The notes: generated from the sequence alone by a model not told the origin. A stretch of DNA of 64,000 nt from Epiperipatus broadwayi (GCA_028023455.1 JAQFVV010000141.1:2242056-2306055), one strand, 5' to 3'. Positions 10,584 through 23,420 are shown, counted from the stretch's first letter. Numbers and translations are program-made.

Positions 10584-12330
10584 TTGACCAATAAAATTTC
10601 TACTGAGACTAGAGAATTTATGAAGAAAAGTAGTAATATGAAGATGTACAAAAATGATGCATTAAAAAGGATTGAATATCTCGAACTTTGTAAAATGGTA
10701 CAGAAAACAGTTGAAAATGATATAAGAAAGTATAAATGTGAACTAGTAAGGAAAGTTGTAGAAGAAAATAAAAGGCTCAAAAATGTAAAAGAACATTTTG
10801 GTATTGGTATAAAATGTATATCTGCAATAAGAAAAAAATATGGAATTATTACTAAAAAGAGAGATGACAATATAAAATGGGTAGAAGACTTATATCAAGA
10901 ATTATATAGTAATAAAAAACAAGTACCTCTTATCTCTATTACATGTTATGAATTGCCCAGAACTTTAAATGAAGGAGTGAGGCTTGCAATTAAATGTATG
11001 AAGGAAGGAAAGGCTCCAGGTAATGATGGAAATATAATTGATATATTAAAAGAAGCAGGTGAAGAAATATAATTTTTTTAGCAAAGTTATATTCCAAATG
11101 TCTAAATGATAAAGGTGTACCAGATGAATAAAGAATGCAGTAATAATATTAATGTTTAAAAAAGATGATATAGAAGATATTAAAAAATACAGACCTATCG
11201 AAAATTCATCAGTTTTTTACAAAATTTTTACCAAGATAATTATAACATGCTAACAAAGAAGATCGGATTTCTACCAACCAGGGGACCAAGGTGGATTTAA
11301 AAGTGGTTTTAGTGCAGTAGATCATATCCAGGTATTGAGAGAAGTTATAGAAAGGATAAATAAATATGAGTTACCATTATGTTTTGGATTTGTAGATTAT
11401 GAAAAGGCATTTGATTCTATAAACATTTCTTCAGTGATTAAAGCATTGGATCATCAAGGTATAGATCAAGGAAAATTGTCGTCTTTTAAAAAATATTTAT
11501 AAAAATGCAATAACAGTTAGATTATATAATGATACTGGGAAAGTCAACATTGAGAAAGGTGTAAGGCAAGGTGAAGGGTTGCAAGAAATACTTTGCGGAT
11601 TAAAATGGGAAACTAAAGGAGTGAAAGTAAATGGAGATTATTTAAATCATTTAGATTTTTCAGATGATGTAGTTGGTTTTGCAAATAATGCTTCAGAGCT
11701 GCAGGAAATGCTGCAGGAGTTAGCAGATGAAAGTAGAAAAGTAGGACTAAAGATAAATGTTAAAAAGACTAAAGTAATGTTTAATTGATTTGCTCAAAAT
11801 ATAAAAATAAAGATTGATTATGAAGAATTAGAAGAAGTTAACAGTTACAAATACCTAGGTCAGATTAGTAATACAGATGGAAACATAATGGAGGAAATTA
11901 ATCATAGAATTAAACTTGGTTGGAGTGCTTTTTGTAGAAATAACTTGATACTAAAAGGAAATATGCCTATGTGTTTGAAAAGGAAGGTTTTTAACAAATG
12001 TATTTTACCAGTTCTTACTTATGGATCTGAGAATTGGAAGCTTAATAGTAGAGCACCACAGAGAATTCAGACCATCCAAAGAAGTATTGAGGGATGCTTG
12101 TTGCAAGTAACAACAAGAGATCAAAAATGCAATGTATGGGTAAGAAAACAAAAAAGTGTTACTGATCTCATTGAAAAAAATAAAAGATTGAAGTGAAGTT
12201 GTGCTGGACATATTGCTAGACTAGATGATAATAGATGGACAATTGAAATCTTAAACTGGATTCCAAGAGATTGTAAAAGACCCAGAAAGAGATCACATGT
12301 GAAATGGATGAGAAGCTAAAGATCGGAGAA
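10584..12330 (+). pseudogene. RTE reverse transcriptase and C-terminal domain, broken
   Basis: The fingers motif APGNDG is near 11013-11030, palm motif A as FVDYEKAFDS at 11389-11418, a VRQG motif near 11560, and the catalytic box as FSDD near 11659 where FADD is usual. Then come the RTE tail elements LPVLTYGSENW near 12010 and a degraded AGHIARLDDNRW near 12206-12240. Stops near 11072 and 11500 and a shift near 11800 interrupt it. The FSDD change may be decay rather than a family trait. Confidence 0.75.
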
Positions 12331-12396
12331 GATGGATTAAACCTAAAGAGACCTTCATCCTGAAGTGGATTGATAATGGTTAATGATATATATAAA

Positions 12397-12860
12397 TCAC
12401 TAGATGGAGCTTTACCAATAACTCCTAACAAGCCTGTTTACATAAACGCTGAGAGAGATAGAATTCAATATCTCTTTAGTTGTCTCTCACCTAGAGACCA
12501 TGGTTTTGAGCTAGTTGGCTCACATCAGTGAAGGGTTGGAAGACTAGAAACTATATCTAAATACCATCTTTAAAATCAGCATTTATCAAACACATTACTA
12601 TCAGTTTGAAAGCATAAACTTTCTCAACACATAATGTCTTTAAATCTAGCTAAACAAACTAGATATCTATATGGCTCTGAAAAACAGTTCAGTTTCACCA
12701 TATAGTAAAAGTCTTTGCAATATATATCATTGCAAAACCTTCAAGGGTAAGTTTATTATAAACAAAACAAGTTATATATTTCGTAACCTGATTTAAGCTT
12801 GTATTTTATGATCACTAGATGGCGATTTATCAATGGCTTCTAACAAGCTTGTTTACATTC
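12397..12860 (+). repeat. 418-bp family repeat, one unit plus part of a second
   Basis: It begins at TCACTAGATGGAGC directly after the RTE tail and reaches the same point again near 12816 (TCACTAGATGGCGA), an offset of about 415 bp. The same unit forms an array at 59961-61357, and a partial copy is at 53515-53690. Shared phrases include 'tttgagct...ggctcaca', 'ctagaaacta' and 'gtttcaccatatagtaa'. It has no ORF. Its adjacency to the RTE tail may be coincidental. Confidence 0.75.
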
Positions 12861-13270
12861 CCATATTGTAAAAGTCTCTGCAAATATATCATTGCAAAAA
12901 TGGTATTTTGTACCTAGAATGATTCGTCTTCTTGACAAAATATACAATAACATGATATCAAATAATAAACATCTCAAGTTCTTATATTTAAATCGTATGA
13001 TCTTATTTAATCTAAGGTTCTTATTAAAATCTCAGAATATTATTAAAATGTAAACACTAGGTTCTAATTTTCTCTAAATATTAAGTTCTCATTTTATCCA
13101 CACCTTAGGATTTCATTCATACTAGATACAAGAAGCAATTATTTTTCTTAACACTTAAATATTACTAAATAAAATAACTTACATTCTTATTCATAAGATA
13201 TATTATTTTCTTCTTATTTATTATAATCTTATATTTCATTTCTAAAATGAATGAGAAAACAATAATAGAA
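12861..13270. other. Unassigned AT-rich stretch
   Basis: It opens with a short echo of the 418-bp repeat (CATATTGTAAAAGTCTCTGC near 12861-12885). Beyond that no ORF, RNA gene or recognised repeat is seen. Confidence 0.4.
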
Positions 13271-13366
13271 TGTTGTATATTTATATGGGACTATTTTCAT
13301 CATCTTATATGCGTTTTGAAAGGCTTTAATACGCATATAAGATGATGAAAATATTTTAATACAACA
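13271..13366. repeat. Long imperfect hairpin of unique sequence
   Basis: A perfect 22-bp stem pairs 13292-13313 with 13332-13353 around an 18-nt loop. After an asymmetric internal loop, 8 more base pairs form between TGTTGTAT (13271-13278) and ATACAACA (13359-13366). The length is in the range of a pre-miRNA or a tiny fold-back element. No flanking duplication was found. Confidence 0.6.
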
Positions 13367-14016
13367 TAATAAATTTATAAAGCAGTAAACATAAGAGAAT
13401 ATATTATGATTGATGTAAACATTTATCTAATTTACAATAAAACGTAACTCCCAAGTAAATCCCTGTAAAATGACAATAATGAAATTTAAAATTATATTTA
13501 AGAATTAGCACAAATTACAATTTAGAAAATAATAATTTAATCCTTCTGTGGGAATAGAAAATATCATTTCCAATAGGAAGAATATCCTTTTTTCATTTTA
13601 ATTAAAATTATGTACAAATATTTAAACACACTCATTTTTACAAAGTCACTATTATAAAATAAAACAGGTTTTACTATTATAATCACTATAAACTGTGATA
13701 AGTGTTGTACATTTTAATAAATATCATTTATGTGTACTTACTACTATTGAATAAAATCATAGCTAAAATAAATATGAAATTTAAAGACATAAATAACTAT
13801 TATAAAAAGTGAATCTTAGTTAAATTAACATAATCTTATACTGATATTATATGTAAATTAAACTTTTATTAAATAGGCAAGTTAAATATTTATTCTATAA
13901 AATTAAAAAAAGTTTAATATTGGGTTAAAACTAATTTATATTTTTAAAAAGGTAGTAAAGACAAAGGTTATATATATATAAATAAAATATCCGTTAATTA
14001 AAAATAATATTGTAAT
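13367..14016. other. Unassigned AT-rich stretch before the PLE dimer
   Basis: No ORF or repeat was recognised. A short TA tract at about 13970-13981 lies 36 bp before the PLE dimer. Confidence 0.4.
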
Positions 14017-15012
14017 TATAATTGAAGTAATATTTTTAACGGTTTAGTTACAATTACAAACAATCTTTAAATCCACAGAAGTACTTTCGGTTACTTTCTA
14101 ACCTGCCTCAACTGCCATTAAATTCAAAAACTAAAAGCGGAAGCAAACGTCATCAATTCAAATTCCACGAATCTCGTATTTTAAAGTTAGAAGCTTGTCG
14201 ATTTATTAAATGCGTTTTATTTCTGTTTATAAAAATTGCCTCTTTAATTTTTCTTTTACTATGGTTTCTCTCTTCATGAAGAATTTTCACATTTTCAAAA
14301 TTAAATTTAAATTTATATTTACATGTTTTTTCGTGATCAAAGAAAACTGAAGAAGATATTAAATCACCATTATTTTTATTTTTTACACGCTTATATAACA
14401 ATTCATGTTCCTTCAATCTTTTCTCAATGCTGCACCTAGATTCACCTATATATGATAGCATACAATCACAAAAAATATGATATATGACATTACTTTTTTG
14501 CTTGACAGGTATGACATCCTTAGAATTATTAACTAATTTATTAATATTGTTTGGAACTTAGAATGAAACATTAAATACATTCTTATATAAATCCTTAAAA
14601 AATTTTACTTGTGGATTTGAAATAAACGGAATAGATATCCATTTTTTATTATTAATCTTCATTTCTTTTAAATTATAATATTTTTTTTTAATTGACATAA
14701 AGTATTGTTTATTTGTTCCATTTTATAACCAACATCAAGCAATTCCTTGGCAAATATCTCAATATTTTTCAATTTATCACTTTGGTAATGACATAATTTT
14801 TCATTCCGAAACAAAAAAGATTTAAAACTTGCCATCTTATGCATCATTCGTACTTTTGATTTACAATTTATATATCCTCTTTTTTTTTTTGCAGTGGCTT
14901 AATTATTAGTTTATAATTTAATATACTGTTATCTCTTGGGATCATTAAATCTAAATAGTTAATCTTATGGTCCTGTTCTTTTTCAATAGTCCATTTCAAG
15001 CCATTCAACTTA
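14017..15012 (-). mobile_element. Penelope-like element, 5'-truncated, left arm of an inverted dimer
   Basis: Read on the minus strand it encodes the last part of a Penelope-type reverse transcriptase (INYLDLMI and a KPLQK stretch, 14868-15010), a linker with frameshifts, and a GIY-YIG endonuclease. The nuclease keeps VIYHIF...LSYIGESR (about 14440-14510), RLKEH and a C-terminal RKIKEA stretch, open from 14461 to 14153. The 3' UTR runs to 14017. It is truncated at 15012, where the inverted partner begins 13 nt away. PLEs insert by target-primed reverse transcription using the GIY-YIG nuclease; this copy lacks the RT core. Confidence 0.8.
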
Positions 15013-15025
15013 TTTAATTCCTCTA

Positions 15026-16017
15026 TAAGTTGAATGGCTTGAAATGGACTATTCAAAAAGAACGGGACAATAAGATTAACTATTTAGATTTAATGATCAC
15101 AAAAGATAACAGTATATTAAATTATAAACTAATAATTAAGCCACTGCAAAAAAGAGGATATATAAATTGTAAATCAAAAGTACCAATGATTCATAAGTTG
15201 GCAAGTTTTAAATCTTTTTTGTTTCAGAATGAAAAATTATGTCGTTACCAAAGTGATAAATTGAAAAATAATGAGATATTAGCCAAGGAATTGCTTGATG
15301 TTGGTTATAAAATGGAACAAATAAACAATACTTTATGTCAATTTTAAAAAAAAATATTATAATTTAAAAGAAATGAAGATTAATAATAAAAAATGGATAT
15401 CTATTCCATTTATTTCAAATCCACAAGTAAAATTTTTTAAGGATTTATATAAGAATGTATTTAATGTTTCATTCTAAGTTCCAAACAATATTAATAAATT
15501 AGTTAATAATTCTAAGGATATCATACCTGTCAAGCAAAAAAGTAATGTCATATATCAATTTTTTTGTGATTGTATGCTATTATATATAGGTGAATCTAGG
15601 TGCAGCATTGAGAAAAGATTGAAGGAACATGAATTGTTATATAAGCTGTAAAAAAATAAAAATAATGGTGATTTAATATCTTCTTCAGTTTTCTTTGATC
15701 ACGAAAAAACATGTAAATATAAATTTAAATTTAATTTTGAAAATGTGAAAATTCTTCATGAAGAGAGAAACCATAGTAAAAGAAAAATTAAAGAGGCAAT
15801 TTTTATAAACAGAAATAAAACGCATTTAATAAATCGACAAGCTTCTAACATTAAAATACGAGATTCGTGGAATTTGAATTGATGACGTTTGCTTCCGCTT
15901 TTAGTTTTTGAATTTAATGGCAGTTAAGGCAGGTTAGAAAGAAACCGAAAGTACTTCTGCGGATTTAAAGATTGTTTGTAATTGTTTGTAAACCGTTAAA
16001 AATATTATTTCAATTAT
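15026..16017 (+). mobile_element. Penelope-like element, right arm of the inverted dimer
   Basis: This is a near-perfect reverse complement of 14017-15012. The RT tail ORF runs 15030-15347, then a frameshift follows in an A-rich run. The GIY-YIG part near 15590-15880 has a premature stop after LLYKL near 15650 that the left arm lacks. The 3' end runs into a TA tract at about 16014-16030. The 13-nt spacer between the arms is 15013-15025. Confidence 0.8.
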
Positions 16018-16049
16018 ATATATATATATAGTACCAGTTGACAAACATA

Positions 16050-16260
16050 TGTTTATCCAATAAAATCTAAAACAAGGGTGAAGTACCTCAAACCCAACCA
16101 TGTAAAAGATAGACAGGTCAGTGCACATTGTGGATTCTGCCCTATTTACCTGTTATTCCACATCTAAGACATAATTAACAACATTTCCCAAAGATTCTAT
16201 TGTACATTCTTACTTTTATTGGCATAGAGCCAAGAGCCAGAGCATATGATTCAGGATGAT
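16050..16260 (-). repeat. Segment similar to the end of the 24.8-kb element's LTR
   Basis: On the minus strand, phrases including AACAGG, GGGCAGA and ATGGTTGGGTTTGAGGTACTT (about 16094-16170) match, in order and with similar spacing, the LTR end at 26753-26830. The latter has ATGGTTGGCTTTGAGGTACTT. The rest is diverged. It may be an old related LTR or a shared SINE-like domain. Confidence 0.45.
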
Positions 16261-18640
16261 GATTAGGGTTCACAGAAACCATGAGTGACCCTTTCTTGTT
16301 TAACTTAACTTATAAGTAAAAAGAAAATAAAAATACTTAAATAATTCAAACACTGAAACTTTTATATGTAGATATATATTTTAGACTATTAAAAATATTA
16401 ATTTACAATTACTCAAACTCATGGATGACTTGTATACATTAATTTATTATATAGATATATAATTTTAAGCAATATTATGTCATGATGTGACAGCAATCAA
16501 TTTATTAGCTTATTACATTATTTACAAAAAAATAAATGACAACAAAATTTTCAAATTAAAGTTTCCATTAACATTTATTACAAAATGAATTTTCTTTTCA
16601 ATCACCATTCTTAAAATTTACAGACAGATTATACATAAAGGATCTCGAGTCTTGGTGGTTCATAAGACTCATTGCCTCAGAATTCCCCAGGTTATGGTAC
16701 TGAAAAACTCTTATGGCTTGCAGCATTCTTCGGGGACAGGACTATAACAGTGGCATAGCTAGGAGACAGGATTCAGAGAGAAAGGTGGTGATGTTTCCTT
16801 TCTTCTTGGTTTTTGAATTTTGAATCAAAATTGACAAAGTGACCTGTGGCAACTCTATTAAAATTTGGACACTTTTTTCTTGCCCCCCCCCCATCCTATT
16901 TATACTGACTCTAGCATTTAAAATATTTGCTGCCTGAAGCAATCTTATAAATCACATCCTGCCTTGGACAAAAGAAACATACATTAATTTAAATTTCTAG
17001 AAAATTCGAACCTCAATAAAAATTACTGGTTTATTTTTGTACAATCCTTTACTTCCAACATTCATTTAAACAATATAGAACTTTCATTTACACGTTAATG
17101 GAAATTACGAAATATTTGATTATTATTCTTTAAATTTTTAATATTATATTTACAATACATTTCCGTGTTGACTTTTGTTTTAAAAATCTTTATCAAAGCA
17201 CAAACTCTTTTGGAATGCCATCTTGGATTTTAATAAAACACACACACACACATATATATATATATAGTTCTGTTTATTTACATATAGTACAAATATATTG
17301 GCATTTGGTAAAAGCTAAAGGAAAAAGTAAATTTAGTGATATTATTAAAAGATACAAATAATTTCTTTTTTAGTTTGTATAAAAGTTACATTTTTCGTTC
17401 ATATTTTTTATGTAATTAAGAATAAAAGTTAAAATTGGAAAGAATAAAAGACACCCAGATTACTAATCCAGATAAACTAAAGCTACAAGAATTGCACATA
17501 CAGATTACCAGTAAAACCATTATGGAAGCTAATTAAAGTTCGCAGAATTATGTTTAAAATGAGTTTATAACTTAAATTTAAGAAAGAATGTACAAGATTA
17601 TTATCTTGTATGTTAATAAAAGGATAGAAGAAAATATGTGCAGAAGTCTGAAAACTGCGGACCTCTAGTATAAAAAGAAGAATACCAATGTGACCAGGGT
17701 CTTATCTGTTTTTTTGGCTCATCCTGGATTATAAAAGGTCCAGAAACGTGCTACACTGAAATAATTCATCATGCTATAGTGGACTGACAATTTTGACATT
17801 GCTAATCATGAAGACATTGACCCCAGAAAAGATTTCATGATTAACCATTAGGATAGATCAAGAACAATTTAAAAACAATGGCCATGAGATCATTCTATCT
17901 CATGAAAAATTATGTATGGTAATCAACAATCTTTGTAAACTTGGTAAACTTACTGGTAAGCTAATATTAATTACTCCCGATTGTGACTAAATTAAGAGTT
18001 TGCAAACCATTCTCCAATAAGCTTATAACATAATTCTGATAGAGACATAATATTTTATTATTCAATTTGTTTACCTAACAAATCTAAGTATAATATAAAC
18101 TGTTTTAATTAATTGATTCATTTCTGGATTAGCATGCATGTAGTCTTTCCAATTTATTAGTAATTTATCTTTAAATATTTTAATTAGTTAGAATAAAATA
18201 TTTATTTCTAATATCAACTTTTCATTGTGTGTTATTAATCTTAGTTATTAAATTTATTAATATTAGTTTATTAGGATTTGAGTGTATAATTTACCTTTGC
18301 CAATATTTGTTAATTAAGCCCCGGGAATAATATTATCTAAAAAAATAAAGTTACGGGAAATCATATCCACGTCTTTTAGTTACGTGCACCAAAATTATGG
18401 GATATGAGAAAGTTAGGAGTCTATTGATTATGCTGCCCTCTTATAAATTAAACCTAACTTCGTTAGCATGTTTTCTTATGATAATTAATAAGCCAGTTAA
18501 TCAGAAAATATAGCTACATTTTTTAGAAATACAAACAATAAATTTTCTTATCCATAGCTTGATTAACTATCACTTAAAGGTTTGTAAATGAAGGTCTACC
18601 AGAATCTAGCAAGATAGCAAAAATATTACTATATATATAG
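16261..18640. other. Intergenic stretch with no convincing gene
   Basis: It includes a moderately GC-rich patch at 16640-16960 with a poly-C run at 16885-16893, a (CA)n(TA)n microsatellite near 17239-17265, and a non-repetitive patch at 17640-17960. No ORF above background, RNA gene or recognised element was found. Confidence 0.4.
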
Positions 18641-18649
18641 ATATATATA

Positions 18650-19258
18650 TATAATGTCCATAAATTAAAGCAAAATTGTAATTATAATAAAAATATTAAT
18701 TTAAAAGTAACAAACTATTATAAACTATCTTTAAATCCACAGAAGTCCTTTCAGTTAATTTCTTAAACCTGCCTCAACTGCTATTAAATTAAAAAAAAAT
18801 ACAAAGCAGAAGCAAACGTCATCAATTCAAATCCCACGAATCTCGTATTTTAATGTTAGCAGCTTGTCTATTTATTAAATGCATTTTATTCCTATTTATA
18901 AAAATTGACTCTTTAATTTTTCTTTTACAATGGTTTCTCTCTTCATGAAGAATATTCACATTTTCAAAGTCAAATTTAAATTTATATTTACATGTTTTTT
19001 CATGATTAAAGAAAACTGAAGGAGACATTAAATCACCATTATTTTTACTTTTTGCACGTTTATATAACAATTTATGCTCCCTCAATCTCTTCTTAATAAT
19101 GTACCTAGATTCACCTATATATCATAGCATACAATCACAAAAAAATTGATATATACATTACTTTTCTGCTTGACAGGTATGACATCCTTAGTATTATTGA
19201 CTAATTTATTAATATTGTTTGGAATGTGTAATGAGTCATTAAACACATTCTTATATAT
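18650..19258 (-). mobile_element. Penelope-like element copy 3, truncated
   Basis: It is the same family as the dimer at 14017-16017. An open GIY-YIG C-terminal frame on the minus strand (18822-19085) carries NNGDLMSPSVFF and RKIKES-like sequence. The YIG motif itself is damaged near 19115. TA tracts abut both ends (about 18633-18652 and 19253-19262). The truncated end meets repeat copy 2. Confidence 0.75.
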
Positions 19259-19319
19259 ATATTGTAACAATTAATTATCAATTGCCATTTGTAACAATTA
19301 TTTATCAATTAATATAAAT

Positions 19320-19430
19320 ATGTATTTGTAACTATAATAAATTAATATAAAAGATCTGTATTTGTAACTATAATAAATTAATATAAAAGATCTGTATTTG
19401 TAACTATAATTTGTAACTATTATAAATATG
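19320..19430. repeat. 36-bp minisatellite rich in TTTGTAAC
   Basis: About three units, each beginning TGTATTTGTAACTATAAT and ending AAAAGATC, the last truncated. The motif (A/T)TTTGTAAC matches the presumed LTR terminus and recurs about eight times between 19262 and 19510. Confidence 0.8.
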
Positions 19431-20261
19431 TCACATTTGTAATCATAATAAATATTTTAGATAGGAGAAATTATTAATTATTAGTTATATGCCTATCCAA
19501 TCTGTACCATATGTAACTATATTAATCCATCATAGCATAGATAAAGAAATTATATAATCACTGTGCCACTTGAAAATATCAGCATTAAAGATTCTTGGTA
19601 TTTATTTATATATTGGGGCAGTCATTTGAACAGTAAAACATACTGGACATTGTCATCTAATAAAAATAATATTAAATATAGCAACTGAATAAAAGTACCC
19701 ACTGTGAGATTCATGGAGTGCCTTATGCTTATCTCCAATACTAGGTTCTTCTAACAAAGAATCCTTCCTATCCTTCTTTCCAAATATATAAGACCATTCA
19801 TGGTCATATGCACACACGGGTGCTATTCATGACAACTTATAAAAAAATATATTTTATAAAACTAATATTATGAAGTTGGAAAGGGATGATATTACTCTTT
19901 ATTCAGTTTAGCTAAGTACATGTGTTTTCCCATGAGTGCCACTAGATTGTTTTCAATCTAGATAATTATCTATTTATAGTGTACTTGAGTTCAAACTCAT
20001 TCAGTACATATTTATTACACATGACTTGGATGACTATTGAACAAAATGCCATTCTTACATTTTATCTATGTTGATAAAATTACAGGATCCCAATATTACC
20101 AAAGTTTATACCATAGATCAAAGATTCTTATAGACATTGCTAGCTCATTAGCGTATATTGATGAACAGACATGTATAATCCTATTAATGGCTTCCAAACA
20201 AGCATGTGAAGACCATTATTGATATTGATGGCCATTTAACTAGATTATTTATCACAATAAA

Positions 20262-20347
20262 GGTAATAATGATGATGATGATAATAATATCATAATAATG
20301 ATAATAATAGTGATGTCATAACAATGATTATAATGGTGATGATGATA
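20262..20347. repeat. Imperfect (GAT/AAT)n tract in repeat copy 2
   Basis: Counterpart of the tract at 1614-1675 in copy 1, somewhat longer. Confidence 0.7.
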
Positions 20348-23228
20348 CCAGCCATGGCTTATCAATAAACTCACAACAATAAATTCATCTTTATAAACTT
20401 ATAGGCATCTACTAAAATTATCATATTTCATACTGGGATTTAATAATACTAATGGTGATGATTGATCATCATGAATCTCTTTGCATAATATTCAATTTTA
20501 TATAAACCCCTATTTACTAAAACATATTCATTACGCTAAACGTTAAATTTAATGATTATAATTTATTAATGATGATTGATGGCGATCATAACTTTTATAT
20601 AGTATTATTTGAAACATTTTTAACTAATAACATGATATCCATCTTTGATGAGGATGATCTAAATTCATGGACACAACACAATTTTAGCTTTCTATGTTGA
20701 ACTATAATTATCAAAATTTGGTTATTCTCAAGCATAATCCTTAAATACTTAAATATCAACATTCTAGTTTACGTATTATTTTGCGGACGCTTAATATTTG
20801 CAAGTGATTGCTCAATATATACGAATGGTAATATTTAATAACTGCAAGCAATGATGCTGAATTAAAATGATAGAATTAAGACAAAAAAAAACAAAACACA
20901 ATATTCTTAATAATAACTCGGAAACCAATTAAGATATATAATTATATTTTATTAACACTACTACTCTTTCTTTCCTTCTTTAAAGTCAAATCGACAATTA
21001 AATAAATGGCTTATTAATATACAAAATTTATATAAGTATAAGCAAATAAACTTAATATATAGGTTTGTCATCTTTTCTTGATATCTCAAAATAAGCTGAC
21101 TTAAATCAATATTAAAAAAAAAATACATATTCTATAAATGCTTATTTAAGAATTTTCTTACTTATCATATCATAAAATAAATTTCAGGTGTAACTTGTCT
21201 ATGTTATTTCATTTCCATTCAAATGTAATGCCCTACTTTTTAATTTACTATTTTAAACTAATCATATATAACCTATTCTTTAATGTGTTTGGATAAGCAG
21301 TTACACATTCACGCATTCGGTAATGTTAACATATATGTTTAAAATGTATACCCAAAAATCACATATATAAAAATATCTTTTTCTTTTGCAACCTTATAGC
21401 GAAAGAAAATAAAATACATATATTAACTTTTAATATGCAACAAGATAAAATAAAAATAAAAAACATTATAAATGCATATATCTATAAGTTGCTCATTATT
21501 ATTAACAACTGAAGAACAATTAAAAAAAAAAAACATTTCAACATTACAATATATAATAAAAAAAATAATGAAAATTTTAAGTTTAAAGATTTAAACTATG
21601 TTTGTGCTATGTTGTGAGATATTGCAAATAACTATAGATAAACAAGACTTTAATGTTTCTGTATCAAAAAAAAGAAAATTGCTTTGACCAGTAAATTAAG
21701 GTTTACTTTTAATAAGTAAAAGAATAAAATCGGTTAAAGAAAGTTCATATTTACCCGTCTACTTTTTACTTCTTATTAATGTCCTGAATTTGAATTTTAA
21801 GACTGCTTTTCTTTGCTCACCAACAACAACAACAAAAAAAAAAAAAATTATTGCAGATACTTTTAAGATAATGCTGAATCAATTGACTTTGCTTGTTTTT
21901 TTTTAATTCCATTATTATTCACTGTTGATTGGCTTCCTTCTACCATTTAAAAAAAAAGTTGTTATAAGTACTTTGAATAAGTAGGTACCGGTGGATTTGC
22001 TTGTCTCTCTTCTTTAAAAAAAATAATTGCTGTCGACACTTTAGATGATTGAGGTAAATCAACAAAAATTTGATTTATGGCTTCAAACTTGGTTCTACAT
22101 GGATGTTATAAATTTTCTCTTCCTCCTATTTCCCCTTCTCCATTGGTTGAAAGGCAATGAGCTTTTAATAAGACAGGAACTAGGAACAAAGCATTCCATA
22201 TAGCTTGCGTGGTTGGCTTCAAAATTTATCATTTTTTTGTTGGTTATTTCTGGATACATGATTTCATAGACAGATCAGTGGTTTTGACTCCTTCTGTATT
22301 AATCAGGAAGTAGACCAATGGTTTAGCAATGCAAAAGCATAGTATTATGCAGAGCTAAATATGTTAATATCATTTTTTATATAATTAGGACTAACTTCTT
22401 ATAAATTCAATCTTGTTCCATTTCTCTTTTCTCCTTTAATATTGCTGGTTTGTTTTATATAAACGCACCTTTCATTTGCTCTTGTTTTTTCAACTTTCCA
22501 AGAGTGAGAGAAAAAAAATAAAGCATTCACTCTCTTTTTTTAAAAAAAAAAAGATTCGAGCTTACATTTCTGCTTAAGAATTATCACAAGGAAGGACCGA
22601 CTGAGTTGAGTCTCAAAATAATAATAATAATTTAACTGATCATCTCTCTAAAAAAAATTATTACTGACTGCTTAAAAAAATTTATGATTAACTGCCTCAT
22701 CTCTTAAAAAAAATTTATGACTGACTGATTAAAAAAATTGCTTCAATCATTTATATCGCGAATTTCAGCCCTAGAAAAAAAAAACATCTGGAGATCTTAT
22801 CTTAAAAAATCAAAGCTTCACAAGTTTGACTTAAAATTGATCGCTATCATCTACATCAAAGCACCTCTTTTGTAAAATAATTTTAAGATACAGATAACAA
22901 AAAAAAGCTGGAATCTATAGCCATCAGAAATAAGTGTAAAAGCATCTTTGTGTTAGTACTGATCTATTCATTGTTTCACACGTGTACAATTTTTATCTCC
23001 TAATCTAACTATTTTATTTCACACTTTTCTGATTTACTCTATTTTAACAAAATGAAAGTTAAATAAATTTAACACATATTATTTAATAAAATAATATTAT
23101 ATAATAAATCATAAAAAGAACTGCTTATTCAGAATAATAGAACTATACATATAAATCTCTGTATATATAAACCAATAAAAAAATTTTTTTTTTTTTTTTT
23201 AAATAATTGAATACTGTATGTATATGTA

Positions 23229-23248
23229 CAATATATATATATATATAT
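23229..23248. repeat. (TA)n microsatellite
   Basis: A short TA array between repeat copy 2 and the tRNA-like segment. Confidence 0.85.
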
Positions 23249-23249
23249 T

Positions 23250-23420
23250 GTGCCGGTCAAAACCTATTTATCCATCTAACATGAGCTGGAACTCACAAAA
23301 TGTACTTCCAACCCAGTCAAGCCCAAGATTTAGGTCAGGAACCAGCCTGGATTTGAACCCACTCTCTAAACTCCAGATCAAACACCTAATGGATAACATA
23401 ATAGTGATGGCCCATGAGAA
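23250..23420 (-). repeat. tRNA-derived SINE-like segment
   Basis: The minus strand contains GGTTCAAATCC at 23349-23359, a full match to the RNA polymerase III B-box consensus. Upstream on that strand (23360-23410) is tRNA-like sequence, and downstream is a more GC-rich tail. No A box could be fixed with confidence and no cloverleaf was drawn, so a functional tRNA is not claimed. Confidence 0.4.

Larger units (their letters stand above)
9551..12390 (+). mobile_element. RTE-type non-LTR retrotransposon, decayed
   Basis: Consecutive ORF fragments in the same direction encode, in order, an APE-type endonuclease, a reverse transcriptase and the C-terminal region characteristic of RTE/BovB-like LINEs. 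Several frameshifts and stops (around 9823, 10236, 10500, 11072, 11500 and 12196) break the single expected ORF of about 1000 codons. The end runs into ATGATATATATAAAT near 12384, a short TA tail. A second 3' fragment of the same family lies at 35142-35490. No intact protein can be made. Confidence 0.8.
19263..23170 (-). repeat. Large repeat copy 2, probable solo LTR
   Basis: It aligns along most of its length with 406-4761 in the same orientation, with many indels. It starts at TGTAACA (19263-19269) as copy 1 does at 406. No PBS or element interior adjoins it, so a solo LTR is the simplest reading. Its left edge lies within 5 bp of a truncated PLE, so that end may be disturbed. It has no conserved ORF. 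Confidence 0.5.
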
